Below, one piece after another: positions 14,938 through 23,480 of a DNA stretch of 44,252 nucleotides. Source of the DNA: a virus; IMG/VR virus record IMGVR_UViG_3300044684_000273, positions 1 through 44,252 of that record; one strand, 5' to 3'. The notes under the pieces were generated by a model. That model made no database searches, was not told where the DNA came from, and saw only the letters and a list, made by a program, of their open reading frames with translations. Made by a program: the position numbers and the translations under genes. Position 1 is the stretch's first letter. Every line of letters starts with the position of its first letter.

Positions 14938-15735
14938 ATGTACTCGTCGGGGCCAACATATATCACGCCGGACCAGGTCTTTACCCTGGCTCCGCTCGGC
15001 GTGATTCCGCGCGCGGATGTGCCGGGCAAGCTCGCCGGGCGCATCGGCCCCATTGTGCACACCGGTGCTAGCACGGGCGCGCTCAATGTCCTTGGGTTCG
15101 TCGTCGACACCTACCCGACAACCGTCAAGGTGGTTGTCCCTGGCGACATCGGTGTCGCGCAGTTCGCCTTTTCGACGGACGGGACGACGTTCAGCGACCC
15201 GGTTCTCTCGGACCCCAACGCCCTGCAGAACCAGCGCTGGGACTATGAGATCGGGATCACGGGCGTCCAGATACAGGCGACCAACGGCAGCGGCACGCCC
15301 ACCAGCTTCCTCCTGAACGACACGTGGACCTTTACGACGAGCGCATCGCCGTGGGTCCAGGGTCTGTGTGTCGCGGTATCCGAGCACTACCGCAAGTACA
15401 TGGGCGACGTCGCGCAGGCGCTCGGCCAAACCGGCGGCCAGACGATCACCGACATCAACCAGGCCGACCTGCTGACAATGGCGCAGTGGATCCGCTGCGT
15501 CTTGGTGAGCGGTCGCGGCGATGTGCCCAAGGAATGGCTTGCGGAGCGGGAGCGCGCCGAGAAGCTATGGCGCATCACCGCCGATGGCGACTTGCGGCCG
15601 AATGTCGCGCCGGATGCCGATGTCTTTGTCTACCCGCAGATCATGCGGCCGCGGCCGGCGTACTCCGGCACCGACCGCATCCCAGGCACAGGCCGCGGGT
15701 GCGGGCGCCGATTCTATGGGCCGGGGTGCTGCTGA
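14938..15735 (+). CDS. Probable head-tail connector (adaptor-like) with N-terminal beta domain
   Basis: A 265-residue protein from ATG 14938. The first 140 residues are beta-rich and glycine-poor, with FAFSTDGTTFSD and GITGVQIQATNGSG, like a small Ig-type domain. Residues about 145-225 (YRKYMGDVAQALGQTGG to EKLWRITADGDLRP) are helical and resemble the small adaptor proteins that sit under the portal. The tail ends in a cysteine- and glycine-rich patch (RGCGRRFYGPGCC). It is probably a connector; the beta domain is unusual for that role. Confidence 0.45.
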   Translation: MYSSGPTYITPDQVFTLAPLGVIPRADVPGKLAGRIGPIVHTGASTGALNVLGFVVDTYPTTVKVVVPGDIGVAQFAFSTDGTTFSDPVLSDPNALQNQRWDYEIGITGVQIQATNGSGTPTSFLLNDTWTFTTSASPWVQGLCVAVSEHYRKYMGDVAQALGQTGGQTITDINQADLLTMAQWIRCVLVSGRGDVPKEWLAERERAEKLWRITADGDLRPNVAPDADVFVYPQIMRPRPAYSGTDRIPGTGRGCGRRFYGPGCC

Positions 15736-16154
15736 TGCCGCGGGGCAACGACCTAGATCGCCTCGAGCGCGACCTTGCGACCGCCGAGCGCCGCATGATG
15801 GGAGCGGCCGCGGCGGCAGGTCGCGAGTCGCTGCTGGAGTCCGCGGATGCGGGCTACCAGGAGCGGCAGGACGTGCACGGGAAGGCCTACCTGCCGCCCA
15901 AGGATGGCCACCAGCCGCCAATGGAGCGCAGCGGCCGCCTGCGCCGGGCCTACCGAGTGCTCGCCAGCGCGGGCATTGGCGCTTGGCTGCTCAGGCTCGC
16001 GGAAGACACGCCGTATGGGCGGTTCTTGCGCGACGGAACGCACAAGATGGAGGCGCGCCAACACATCCCCCGACCGGACGAGCCGATGCCCGCCAGCTGG
16101 GCGGCACGTTTCAAGGCTAAGGTCGACGCTGCGGTAGCCAGGGTGTGGTCATGA
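15735..16154 (+). CDS. Virion morphogenesis protein (Mu gpG/tail-completion-like)
   Basis: A 139-residue protein; ATG 15735 overlaps the preceding TGA. It has the features of the phage virion morphogenesis (gpG/HK97 gp10-like) family: a basic N-terminus, YQERQDVHGKAYLPPKDGH, a central helix with RRAYRVLASAG, and HKMEARQHIPRPDE, a motif characteristic of the family (xxxRQHxPRPD). It would join the tail to the neck. The neighbouring gene gives a terminator-like partner. Confidence 0.75.
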   Translation: MPRGNDLDRLERDLATAERRMMGAAAAAGRESLLESADAGYQERQDVHGKAYLPPKDGHQPPMERSGRLRRAYRVLASAGIGAWLLRLAEDTPYGRFLRDGTHKMEARQHIPRPDEPMPASWAARFKAKVDAAVARVWS

Positions 16155-16711
16155 GTATCAACCGCCCATCATGGCCGCACAGCGCCATCGAGGTCTTGGA
16201 GCTCATCAACAAAGAGCTCGTGCAGCGCCTCAACAGCGCCCCCCGACCCCAGGGGCTGTGGACCATAGAAAAGGGACAGTTGAACCTCAGCAAGGCCAGC
16301 GGCGGGCTGCGCATCGTTTGGTCGATTCTCGGTGGCCCCATCAAACGGGGACATCCGTTTGGCCACGAAGACCCAGAGCAGCCGGCGCCTTGCGTCGCGT
16401 TTCGGCGCTGCAGGCTGCGCGCTGACATCGGCACGGACAACCCCAACACCGTGGGCATCACCGCAGACGACATCCAGCAGGCCGAAGAGGTGCTGCGGGC
16501 TCTGATGATCGTCTGGAACAACCAGCGCCCCGCCGACTACGACGATGAAGAGCAGCAGGAGCGATGGGATCAGTTCACGGGGGAGCCCGGCCAGCGCCGC
16601 ATCGTCTGCCAGTACGAGGTCACGTGCCTGTTGACCGTGCTCGGCGACCCCACCCTCTACAAGACGATCACCGAGGCCGATGGAACCACGGTGGTAGGAG
16701 CCCCGCCATGA
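16151..16711 (+). CDS. Probable tail terminator / neck protein
   Basis: A 186-residue protein from ATG 16151, overlapping the preceding stop. It contains WPHSAIEVLELINKELVQRL, a conserved-looking helix, then strands (GGLRIVWSILGG) and a long acidic helix (DDIQQAEEVLRALMIVWN), ending with VTCLLTVLGDPTLYKTIT. The pattern and place between gpG and the sheath fit the terminator that caps contractile tails. No catalytic motif expected. Assignment mainly by gene order. Confidence 0.5.
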   Translation: MSINRPSWPHSAIEVLELINKELVQRLNSAPRPQGLWTIEKGQLNLSKASGGLRIVWSILGGPIKRGHPFGHEDPEQPAPCVAFRRCRLRADIGTDNPNTVGITADDIQQAEEVLRALMIVWNNQRPADYDDEEQQERWDQFTGEPGQRRIVCQYEVTCLLTVLGDPTLYKTITEADGTTVVGAPP

Positions 16712-17280
16712 TCGAAGAGCAGAACGACGAGCAGGACGCGCCCGCGCCGGCGCCCGCCGATTCGCACCAGGACGCGCCGCCCTCGCCGGCGTCTGCCAAG
16801 GATGACGCGGCCACCCAGGACGAACCCAATGCCGATGCCGAGGCCGAGACGCCCGCGCCGACCGCCGCCGAGCTGCACGCCGACCGTCTGGCCAGGCTGA
16901 GCCAGATCAAGGCCATCGGCGCGCCGGCGTACTCGCTGCCGCGGCTCGTGCCGCTCAAGCAGCCCCCGGCCGCGCCGCCCAAGACGCTCGCCTGGTGGGG
17001 CCAGCAAAAGCACTGGCCGCCCGCGCTGGTGGCCGCCATCGGCAAGGACCAGCCGCCCGGCAAAACGTACGAGGAAGCCGAGATCCTGGCCCTGGCGCAC
17101 CTGGCGCACGCGCCCAAGCATTCGATCCGCTGGTGGGCGCTGCACCTCGGCCTGCCCGCGTGGCTGACCGAGGCCATGGCGTACGGCCGGCCGCAGAACC
17201 TGGAGCTCACCGAGCAGCAGCTGGTGCAGCTCGCGGTGGACATCGCCGGGCTGCCGCTCGGCCGCAAGGGAGGGGCGTAG
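16708..17280 (+). CDS. Hypothetical virion protein with disordered N-terminus
   Basis: A 190-residue protein from ATG 16708. Residues 1-60 are disordered and dominated by aspartate, alanine and proline (EEQNDEQDAPAPAPADS). Residues 70-190 are helical with several conserved-looking tryptophans (LAWWGQQKHWPPALV, SIRWWALHLGLPAWL). It lies immediately before the sheath, with 3 bases between. Possible role in tail assembly; family not recognised. Confidence 0.5.
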   Translation: MIEEQNDEQDAPAPAPADSHQDAPPSPASAKDDAATQDEPNADAEAETPAPTAAELHADRLARLSQIKAIGAPAYSLPRLVPLKQPPAAPPKTLAWWGQQKHWPPALVAAIGKDQPPGKTYEEAEILALAHLAHAPKHSIRWWALHLGLPAWLTEAMAYGRPQNLELTEQQLVQLAVDIAGLPLGRKGGA

Positions 17281-17283
17281 CCC

Positions 17284-19311
17284 ATGCCGACGGTACCCAG
17301 CAGTCAGCTTGTCGCGGTCAATGGCCTCGGGCAGAACACGCCCGCGGACCCTTCGCGGGTCGGTCTGGTCATCGGCCCCACCGCCGCCGGCACGCCCAAC
17401 CAAATCCTGCTCGACGATTCACTGAGCACGATTGAGGCGAACTTTGACAGCGGCCCGGGGTCCGAGGAAGCGGCCACGGCGCTCGTCGAGCCCGGCGCGG
17501 GCACGGTCTACCAGATCAAGAGCCCGTCGAGCACGGCCGGCACCATCGGCAGCGTCACCAAGACCGCCGGCGCCACCGTGGGCGCGGTGGTCGATGACTT
17601 CGGCTCGGTGCTGGTGCCTGGCGTCGATTTCAACGGCGACGTTCTGTTCACCGGCAAGCAGGAGGGCGCGCAGCTCGCGATCGTCAACGGCGGCGCGGAG
17701 GCGGTCACGGTTTCGGGCCTACTGGTCACGCTGACCAGCAAGGTCGGCACGACCACCGGCACCTCGCTGGCCGCCCTCGTGACCGGCAACATGGCCGCGG
17801 CGGCTCTCTGGGCCCCCACGGCGATCGGCACAGGCGCGAGCCTCAACGGCACCACCCTGGCGACCTTCACCGAGACGTCGGGTCGGATCGGCTTCCAGGC
17901 ATTGATGGCCGGCATGTCGGTTCAGACCACGCTGGCCGGCAACAACACGCCGTTCTCGGTGGCACTGACCAGCGGCAACACGATCATTGCGGTCACCCTT
18001 GGCACGAATGCTCACGGCGAGCCCACGACAACCGCGCTGACGGTACAGAGCGCGCTCGCGACCCTGGCCAGCAACAATCCGGGGATGTTCCGCAGCACGC
18101 TGGCCGGAGCAGGCACGGGGCTGCTCGGTGCGCTCACGCTGACCAGCCTGCCGTTCGGTAGTTCGGGCGCCATGACGGTCAGTGGCTCGCCGAACGATGC
18201 CTACCAGGTGAGCGTGCAAGTGTCGCTCGCCGGCGGCCTCGGCGCAGCCGGCATCACAGTGTCTCTCGGCAACGCGCAAGGCCTGCCGCTGTACTCGGGC
18301 AACTACCTCATCCCCTCGGGCGGCGTGCTGGTGCTGCCCGACACCGGGCTGACGCTGACCTTTACCGGCAGCTTCGACCTGGGCGACACGTTCACCTTCT
18401 CGACGACGGCGCCGCTGTCGACTCTATCGGACATCGTCAGCGCGCTGACCTACTTCGCCGGCCGGCCTGAGCACGCGAGCCTGGTGCAGATCGCCGGCGA
18501 GATCCCGGTGGTTAACCTGCCGGCGTGGGTGGTCGCGCTGCAGTCGCTGGCCGACAGCATGGCCGCGAGCCTCACGCTGCCCAAGTACCTGGGCATCCTG
18601 CTCGAGTACGCCCCGCCCGGCGTGGGCCAGACCAATGCGCAGTGGGCCAGCCAGGTGACCGGCATCCTGGCCCCTCTGGCCGCGCCGCGCATCTCGGTGT
18701 TCGGCGGCGAGGGCAACGCCGCCGCCGCGCTGCCGCTGCCGCAGCCGGGCCGGTTCGAGGTGGTCAACGGCAGCCGCTTCATGTTCGCGCGCGCGCTGGC
18801 GCTGTCCGCCGGCATCGACGTGGTCGACCAGACGCAGAGCGGCGCCGCCACTGGCGTGCTCGAGGCCTACCAGACCGACGCGGCTGCCGCGCTCGCGGCC
18901 GCCCGCAGCAGCTACTTCTTCCTGCTGAGCGGCACCCCTGGCGTGCAGATGGACTTCGTCATGCTGGACTCACCGACCGGGGACTACACCCGCGGCGTGA
19001 TCCGGCGCGTCATCGACAAGGTCAGCTTCTATGCGTCGATCTTCCAGACCAAGTACGTTGGCACGCGGCAGCAACGCAACCAGGACGGCACGCTGGCGCA
19101 GACCTCGCGCATCGCCATCCAGGACGACCTGAACGCGAAGCTCAAGAAGGTCGTGGTCGACACCGGCGACTGCCAGAGCGTCACCTCGGTGGTCAGCGGC
19201 ATGAACACCGACGGCAGGCTTCTCGTGACGTACTACGTCCAGATCTTCTTCTACGTCTACAACATCTTCGGGCGCGTCGGTGTCACCAAGACCGTCGCCG
19301 TTACCGTGTAA
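17284..19311 (+). CDS. Tail sheath protein (DUF2586-type)
   Basis: A 675-residue protein. Identity rests on size, location before the tail tube and the C-terminal sheath domain, which reads TRGVIRRVIDKVSFYASIFQ, YVGTRQQRNQDGTLAQTSRI and a terminal strand FFYVYNIFGRVGVTKTVAVT. The N-terminal portion begins with the sheath-like VGLVIGPTAAGTPN. A long central threonine/glycine-rich insertion (about residues 110-370) probably forms the outward sheath domains. It forms the contractile tube that drives the tail core through the envelope, so this is a myovirus-type tail. Confidence 0.85.
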   Translation: MPTVPSSQLVAVNGLGQNTPADPSRVGLVIGPTAAGTPNQILLDDSLSTIEANFDSGPGSEEAATALVEPGAGTVYQIKSPSSTAGTIGSVTKTAGATVGAVVDDFGSVLVPGVDFNGDVLFTGKQEGAQLAIVNGGAEAVTVSGLLVTLTSKVGTTTGTSLAALVTGNMAAAALWAPTAIGTGASLNGTTLATFTETSGRIGFQALMAGMSVQTTLAGNNTPFSVALTSGNTIIAVTLGTNAHGEPTTTALTVQSALATLASNNPGMFRSTLAGAGTGLLGALTLTSLPFGSSGAMTVSGSPNDAYQVSVQVSLAGGLGAAGITVSLGNAQGLPLYSGNYLIPSGGVLVLPDTGLTLTFTGSFDLGDTFTFSTTAPLSTLSDIVSALTYFAGRPEHASLVQIAGEIPVVNLPAWVVALQSLADSMAASLTLPKYLGILLEYAPPGVGQTNAQWASQVTGILAPLAAPRISVFGGEGNAAAALPLPQPGRFEVVNGSRFMFARALALSAGIDVVDQTQSGAATGVLEAYQTDAAAALAAARSSYFFLLSGTPGVQMDFVMLDSPTGDYTRGVIRRVIDKVSFYASIFQTKYVGTRQQRNQDGTLAQTSRIAIQDDLNAKLKKVVVDTGDCQSVTSVVSGMNTDGRLLVTYYVQIFFYVYNIFGRVGVTKTVAVTV

Positions 19312-19320
19312 GGAGCGAGC

Positions 19321-19791
19321 ATGGGCAACATCGACGTAGGCAGCCCGGGCTGGGGAATTGACCGCGCCGTCGCGGAGTTTCGTTTCGATGGAGACCGCTT
19401 AAGCGCGGCCATCGAGAGCATGGACTTCGACGAGAAGACGGACGAGGAGATGATTCACTTCCAGGGCCTTACCAAGCCCCAGGATCGGACGCTCGGGCAG
19501 GACACCTTCAGCGGGAACTTCAGCTGGGGCCTGCGGCAGTTCATCAACTTCGCCACGCTGATCGCCGCCAACGACGGCGTCACCGACATGCCGGCGCTTG
19601 ACTACATCAAGCGCAAAGAGTTCACGTTCACCTGTATCGCGTCGCCGCCGAACGACAGCAACCGCTACAAGGTGACCTTCCAGCGGCTCCGGCTTCTCGG
19701 ACTCAGCAGCAACATCGACCAAGCCGCCGCCAAGGCCAAGGTGCCGTTTTCCTTCATGGACCGGGACATCGTACCGGTCCCCGTCTCCTGA
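19321..19791 (+). CDS. Tail tube protein
   Basis: A 156-residue protein after the sheath, in the expected position and size. It contains GWGIDRAVAEFRFDGDRLSA at the start, a beta-rich core, RKEFTFTCIASPPN, and ends in FSFMDRDIVPVPV. It would polymerise as the inner tube of the tail. A strong hairpin follows its stop directly, as often seen after abundant tail proteins. A good ribosome-binding site (AAGGAG) precedes ATG 19321. Confidence 0.8.
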   Translation: MGNIDVGSPGWGIDRAVAEFRFDGDRLSAAIESMDFDEKTDEEMIHFQGLTKPQDRTLGQDTFSGNFSWGLRQFINFATLIAANDGVTDMPALDYIKRKEFTFTCIASPPNDSNRYKVTFQRLRLLGLSSNIDQAAAKAKVPFSFMDRDIVPVPVS

Positions 19792-19845
19792 CGTGACCCC
19801 GCCGCGCGCTTTCCGGTTGGCCCCGAGCGCGCGGCGGGTCTCACG
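19792..19845 (+). terminator. Strong GC-rich hairpin after the tail tube gene
   Basis: A perfect 13-bp stem CCCGCCGCGCGCT / AGCGCGCGGCGGG pairs 19798-19810 with 19826-19838 around a 15-base loop. CGTGA (19792-19796) and TCACG (19841-19845) extend the stem past a small bulge. It starts one base after the tube stop and lies before the chaperone gene. There is no T tract, so rather than a classic terminator it may act as an attenuator, transcript stabiliser or RNA processing site that lets tube exceed chaperone. Confidence 0.6.
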
Positions 19846-19871
19846 TACCAGGGGCCAGCAAGAGGCCAACC

Positions 19872-20615
19872 ATGCAAATTACCGAGCAGCAGTTCGCGGC
19901 GCTGGAGCAGTACCATGGGCAGGGCATGATCATCATCCTGACGGTAGGCGGCGAGGACTTCGCCTTCCGCCGCCCCAACCAGGACCAGGTCAACCACGCG
20001 CTCGAAGCTCAGGCGAACGACATCGACACCTACCGCGAAGAGCTTGCGCGGCTGTGTGTCGTCAGCGCAGCGATGCCAGACGCCGGCGCCGAAGGCGCGC
20101 CCGTCACCGGGGAGGCCCGCGCTGCGCTCACCGCAGAAAAGGAGCGGCTCGATGCGCTCTGGGAGTCTGCGCAGAGTTTCCGGGACGAGATCTCCATCCC
20201 CTTCGCCTGGTCGTGCGGGTCGTCCCCGCAACTCGACAGCACGCCGCTCGGCGGCGGCCGCTACAAGCTGACGCTGACTCCGAACAGCTCGGCGGCAGAG
20301 TTTGGCGTCGACTGGGGCCCGATCGAGATCGTCGCACGCAAGCCGAGCCGGCCCGACTACGACGACTTCAAGCGCAAGAAGATCACCGGGGCCGAAGGCG
20401 AAGCGGAGCTGCTGCTCTGGTCTCGACTCGTCGAGAGCGCGAACAAGGCCGACGTTGCGCGCATGTTTCCCTTAGCGGCGGTCGCAACCGGCAACTTTCT
20501 GCCCACTCTGGGCAGCGAGGGCAGGAGCGTGCGCGTAAAAAAGTTCGGCAGTGGGCCAGCGCTGCCGCCTGGCAGATCTACGCCCACGCCAGCCGCGCAG
20601 GCGACATCGGCGTAA
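19872..20615 (+). CDS. Tail assembly chaperone, short form (G)
   Basis: A 247-residue protein, first of the frameshifted pair upstream of the tape measure. It contains GEDFAFRRPNQDQVNHALEA, a typical chaperone start, then a helical middle and a DUF-like C-terminus. The start ATG 19872 follows an AAGAGG ribosome-binding site. About 24 residues beyond the slippery site are a variable tail (GSGPALPPGRSTPTPAAQAT), consistent with the usual termination product. It binds the tape measure and keeps it soluble for tube assembly. Confidence 0.75.
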   Translation: MQITEQQFAALEQYHGQGMIIILTVGGEDFAFRRPNQDQVNHALEAQANDIDTYREELARLCVVSAAMPDAGAEGAPVTGEARAALTAEKERLDALWESAQSFRDEISIPFAWSCGSSPQLDSTPLGGGRYKLTLTPNSSAAEFGVDWGPIEIVARKPSRPDYDDFKRKKITGAEGEAELLLWSRLVESANKADVARMFPLAAVATGNFLPTLGSEGRSVRVKKFGSGPALPPGRSTPTPAAQATSA

Positions 20616-20731
20616 CCGCGGCGGCGCTGTGGGCCAAAGAGCATGATCCGAGCAGCGACCTGGGGCAGGCCGGCTACCTCCTAGAGGCAGAGCGCCTACA
20701 GGCAACACTCGGCAAAAAGGTGAAGTGGTGA
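19872..20731 (+). CDS. Tail assembly chaperone, -1 frameshift product (GT)
   Basis: Ribosomes slipping back one base on A AAA AAG (20537-20543) leave the 0 frame after codon 224 and continue from 20543 in the -1 frame for 62 codons to TGA 20729-20731. This gives a 286-residue protein whose added domain reads WASAAAWQIYAHASRAGDIG onward and ends GKKVKW. Without slippage that downstream open frame would have no start. The gene pair and its position before the tape measure match the G/GT pattern conserved in long-tailed phages. Confidence 0.7.
20523..20566 (+). promoter_or_regulatory. -1 programmed ribosomal frameshift signal
   Basis: Three elements line up as in E. coli dnaX: a Shine-Dalgarno-like AGGAG at 20523-20527, the slippery heptamer A-AAA-AAG at 20537-20543 nine bases later, and a stem GGCAG (20547-20551) / CTGCC (20562-20566) a few bases downstream. 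In the 0 frame the heptamer lies in GTA AAA AAG. The match to a known efficient signal is close; the real slippage rate cannot be told from sequence. Confidence 0.7.
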
Positions 20732-22740
20732 CCGAGTACATCGTCAAGCTCACGTATATCGACGGAGGCGCGGCCGGCAAGGCACAGCGCGACGCCGATA
20801 AGGTGCGCAAGGCGCTCGGTCCACTGGAGCAGATCGGCGGTGGTGCTGGCCGCGGCGCAGCTACGAACATGCGCCGCATCGCCGACGAGTGGCAGAGATT
20901 GGCTGGCCAGGCAGAGCGTTCGGCTGCGCGGCAGGCGGCCGCTGCGGAGCGGGCCTCATCTCGCCAGGCCGTCGCGGTCGCTCGTTCGGCGCAGCAAGAG
21001 GCGCGCGCCAGAGCCCGGGCAGCGGCCCAGGCCGCGCGCGAGGATGAGCGCTTTAGCGCCTACAGGATCCGCCTTCAGCGTCGTGAGGTTGCCGAGCGGG
21101 AACGCGCCGAGAAGGCCATGCTTGCCGCTGAGATGCGGCGAATCCGCGAGGCGCAACGCGCGGAAGAGCGAGCCGCCAAGGCGCAGGCCAGAGCTCACGA
21201 AAAGTCGCTGCACAAGAGCTACTACGGCGGCCAAAAATCCTTCAGCGCTCTCTTGGGGAAACGCGCCGAGGCGAAGGCAAGCCACCTCGCAACAGGCGTT
21301 GCCGATGGCGCGCTGGGCATATTTGGCTCGGCGGCCTCCGGCGCGGTGAATGCCGCGAGTGTGCTGGTCTCCGAGACTGCCGGCGCCGCATATAACCTAG
21401 GAAGGGCCGCAATCAGCGCCCAGGCGATGCGCGAGAGCTCGGTCGAGGGATTCAAGGCAATCTACGGCAGCTCCGAGGAAGCGAATCGCCTGTTCGATGT
21501 CGCGCGAACCGCCGCGAAGCAAACCAAGTTCGATACCGCAGAGGTCGTGCGGGACTTCAACACCATTGCCGCGGCGGGATTCTCCTCGCGCGACATCGAG
21601 CGCATTTACTGGACCTCCGCTGATATTGGCAGCGCTCGCGGTAACGGAAAACAACAGAGCTACCTGCAGGCTCTGGCCAAGCTGAACGCGAGCCCGCAGG
21701 CAATGTTCGGCAACGTGCAGCAGGCAGGTCTAGCCGGACCTGGTGTCGGAAACGTCTTTCAGGAGCTATCAGAGCGCCTTGGATACCGGCAGACCCTGAC
21801 GCGCAAAGAGTGGCAAAAGAAGTTCCGCTCTGGGGACATCAGCGGCCAAGTTGCCATCGAAGCGGTAATCGCCGCGACGAACAAGCTCTACAACAAACAC
21901 ACGGGCAAACCCGGAGAGTACGCGAAGGGACAGGGCGACACATCCTGGTCCGGAGTGCTGTCCAATATCAAAAACGGCCTCGGGGACGTCCTGAACATGC
22001 GCCTGGGCGAGGATCACCCGCTCAACAGGTTCAAGATCTTGCTGCAGGCGATCGGGAGCACGGGGGGCCTTTTCGATGAAACGAGCCAGCGGGGGCAGCG
22101 GTTTGCAAAGCTAGTCAGCCGCGTGGTCGAGGACATCTTCCTTCCGTTTGGCGGCGTCACCCTAAAGAACACCGGGGACATCATGGACCGCATACTCGAT
22201 GCCGGTGAGGCGCTCGAGCGGAAGTTCCGGTCCCTCATGAAGGAGATCGCCGCCGGGTTTGATAACTTCCTCAAGACGGCGAGAGGGTCGCTTATCAACC
22301 TCGGCGTCGACATCGGCATCGCAATCGGCACCGGGATCGTTAAGGCGTCTGGAACTGTGCTCGATAGGCTTTGGGAAAAGACCGGTGGGGCTGCCAGCGG
22401 CGCCCTCTATGACCTCATCGCGCCCAAGTCCCAACAACAGGGCGATGATGAGGGCGGAACGCCTCCGGTGCGCGCCACCATGGCTCTCGGCGGGGTTGTT
22501 CCAGGTCCGTACGGCAGCCCGCAGTTGATCATGGCGCACGGCGGGGAGGTCGTTAGCGGGCTGCATGGAGAGTACGCCGCTCGCATGGGGGGAAACGGCG
22601 GTGGCAGCGTGTACAACATCACGCTGATTCAAAACATCACCGGATCCGGTGATCCGGTCGAGACCGGACAGCGCTCAGCCGCTGCGAACGAGATGATGCT
22701 GGATCGCTACTTCGGCCGGCTGGCCGCGCAGGGTGTGTGA
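20728..22740 (+). CDS. Tail tape measure protein
   Basis: A 670-residue protein. GTG 20728 overlaps the chaperone stop (GTGA) and is preferred to the GTG one codon upstream. Residues 1-140 are a long charged helix rich in alanine, arginine and glutamate (QARAHEKSLHK region), followed by a hydrophobic middle with glycines and a soluble C-terminus (LGGVVPGPYGSPQLIMAHGG). The length implies a tail of roughly 100 nm at the usual ~0.15 nm per residue. It sets tail length inside the tube and is ejected first on infection. Confidence 0.8.
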   Translation: MTEYIVKLTYIDGGAAGKAQRDADKVRKALGPLEQIGGGAGRGAATNMRRIADEWQRLAGQAERSAARQAAAAERASSRQAVAVARSAQQEARARARAAAQAAREDERFSAYRIRLQRREVAERERAEKAMLAAEMRRIREAQRAEERAAKAQARAHEKSLHKSYYGGQKSFSALLGKRAEAKASHLATGVADGALGIFGSAASGAVNAASVLVSETAGAAYNLGRAAISAQAMRESSVEGFKAIYGSSEEANRLFDVARTAAKQTKFDTAEVVRDFNTIAAAGFSSRDIERIYWTSADIGSARGNGKQQSYLQALAKLNASPQAMFGNVQQAGLAGPGVGNVFQELSERLGYRQTLTRKEWQKKFRSGDISGQVAIEAVIAATNKLYNKHTGKPGEYAKGQGDTSWSGVLSNIKNGLGDVLNMRLGEDHPLNRFKILLQAIGSTGGLFDETSQRGQRFAKLVSRVVEDIFLPFGGVTLKNTGDIMDRILDAGEALERKFRSLMKEIAAGFDNFLKTARGSLINLGVDIGIAIGTGIVKASGTVLDRLWEKTGGAASGALYDLIAPKSQQQGDDEGGTPPVRATMALGGVVPGPYGSPQLIMAHGGEVVSGLHGEYAARMGGNGGGSVYNITLIQNITGSGDPVETGQRSAAANEMMLDRYFGRLAAQGV

Positions 22741-23480
22741 TGGCCGACGTCAGCGTCAAAGAGCTGCCGACCGCAGATGAAAGCCCAGAGGATTGGAACG
22801 TCATCTGGATCGCCAACCAGCAGTGTCCTGGCGTATGTCTGCCACTCGAAGGGGAGCGCCGTCGAGCCGTAGAGCACAAAAAGACCAAGGGCAGCAGCCG
22901 CGACATTCTGGTCGATCAGGGGATGGACCCCACGGAGGTCACGATCCGAATCAAGACTTGGGATGGAGCCACCTTCCGAAGCCTGTACGACTTCTACCTA
23001 AAGTACATGGACCCCGATCGGTCCTTGTCGCGGCAGAATGTCGTGCCCGTGGCTCACCCGCAGCTCTACGCCCGCGGAATCAAACTGGGCTACTTCTTCT
23101 CGGCGCCGCTGCCTAAGCCAACACAGGACACCGGAATCCGCCCCTACATCCATGAATTCCGGATGAAGATCGTAGGTCCCAAGACGCAGATTCAGGGCAG
23201 CAGTCTCGATTCTAGCACGAAGCCCAAGCTGGCGGCGCAAGCGGCGCCGGGGGCGCCGCCCAGCAAGTGGCAAATCAACTACGCGACGGTAAATGCCGTT
23301 TCTTCAATCGTTGTCACGTCGCTTGGCACCCCTATACCGACGTTCCCAAATAGCGCCACCCCGCCCGCCGGTCAGCCGCTGACGCTCTTTGACCCGCTAC
23401 AGCAGCAACAGCTTGCTTCGGGCGGCAACACGACCGCTCGGTTTTCGACAGACCTTCTGGACAAGGCCTCTCCCCGATGA
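22740..23480 (+). CDS. Probable baseplate/tail initiator protein
   Basis: A 246-residue protein from ATG 22740, overlapping the tape measure stop (TGATG). The sequence includes LEGERRRAVEHKKTKGSSRD and PTEVTIRIKTWDGATFRSLY, a fold-like pattern shared with phage hub-associated proteins that connect tube and baseplate. Its place directly after the tape measure supports a tail-tip role. The C-terminal 60 residues are proline- and serine-rich and probably flexible. Function by location. Confidence 0.5.
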   Translation: MADVSVKELPTADESPEDWNVIWIANQQCPGVCLPLEGERRRAVEHKKTKGSSRDILVDQGMDPTEVTIRIKTWDGATFRSLYDFYLKYMDPDRSLSRQNVVPVAHPQLYARGIKLGYFFSAPLPKPTQDTGIRPYIHEFRMKIVGPKTQIQGSSLDSSTKPKLAAQAAPGAPPSKWQINYATVNAVSSIVVTSLGTPIPTFPNSATPPAGQPLTLFDPLQQQQLASGGNTTARFSTDLLDKASPR

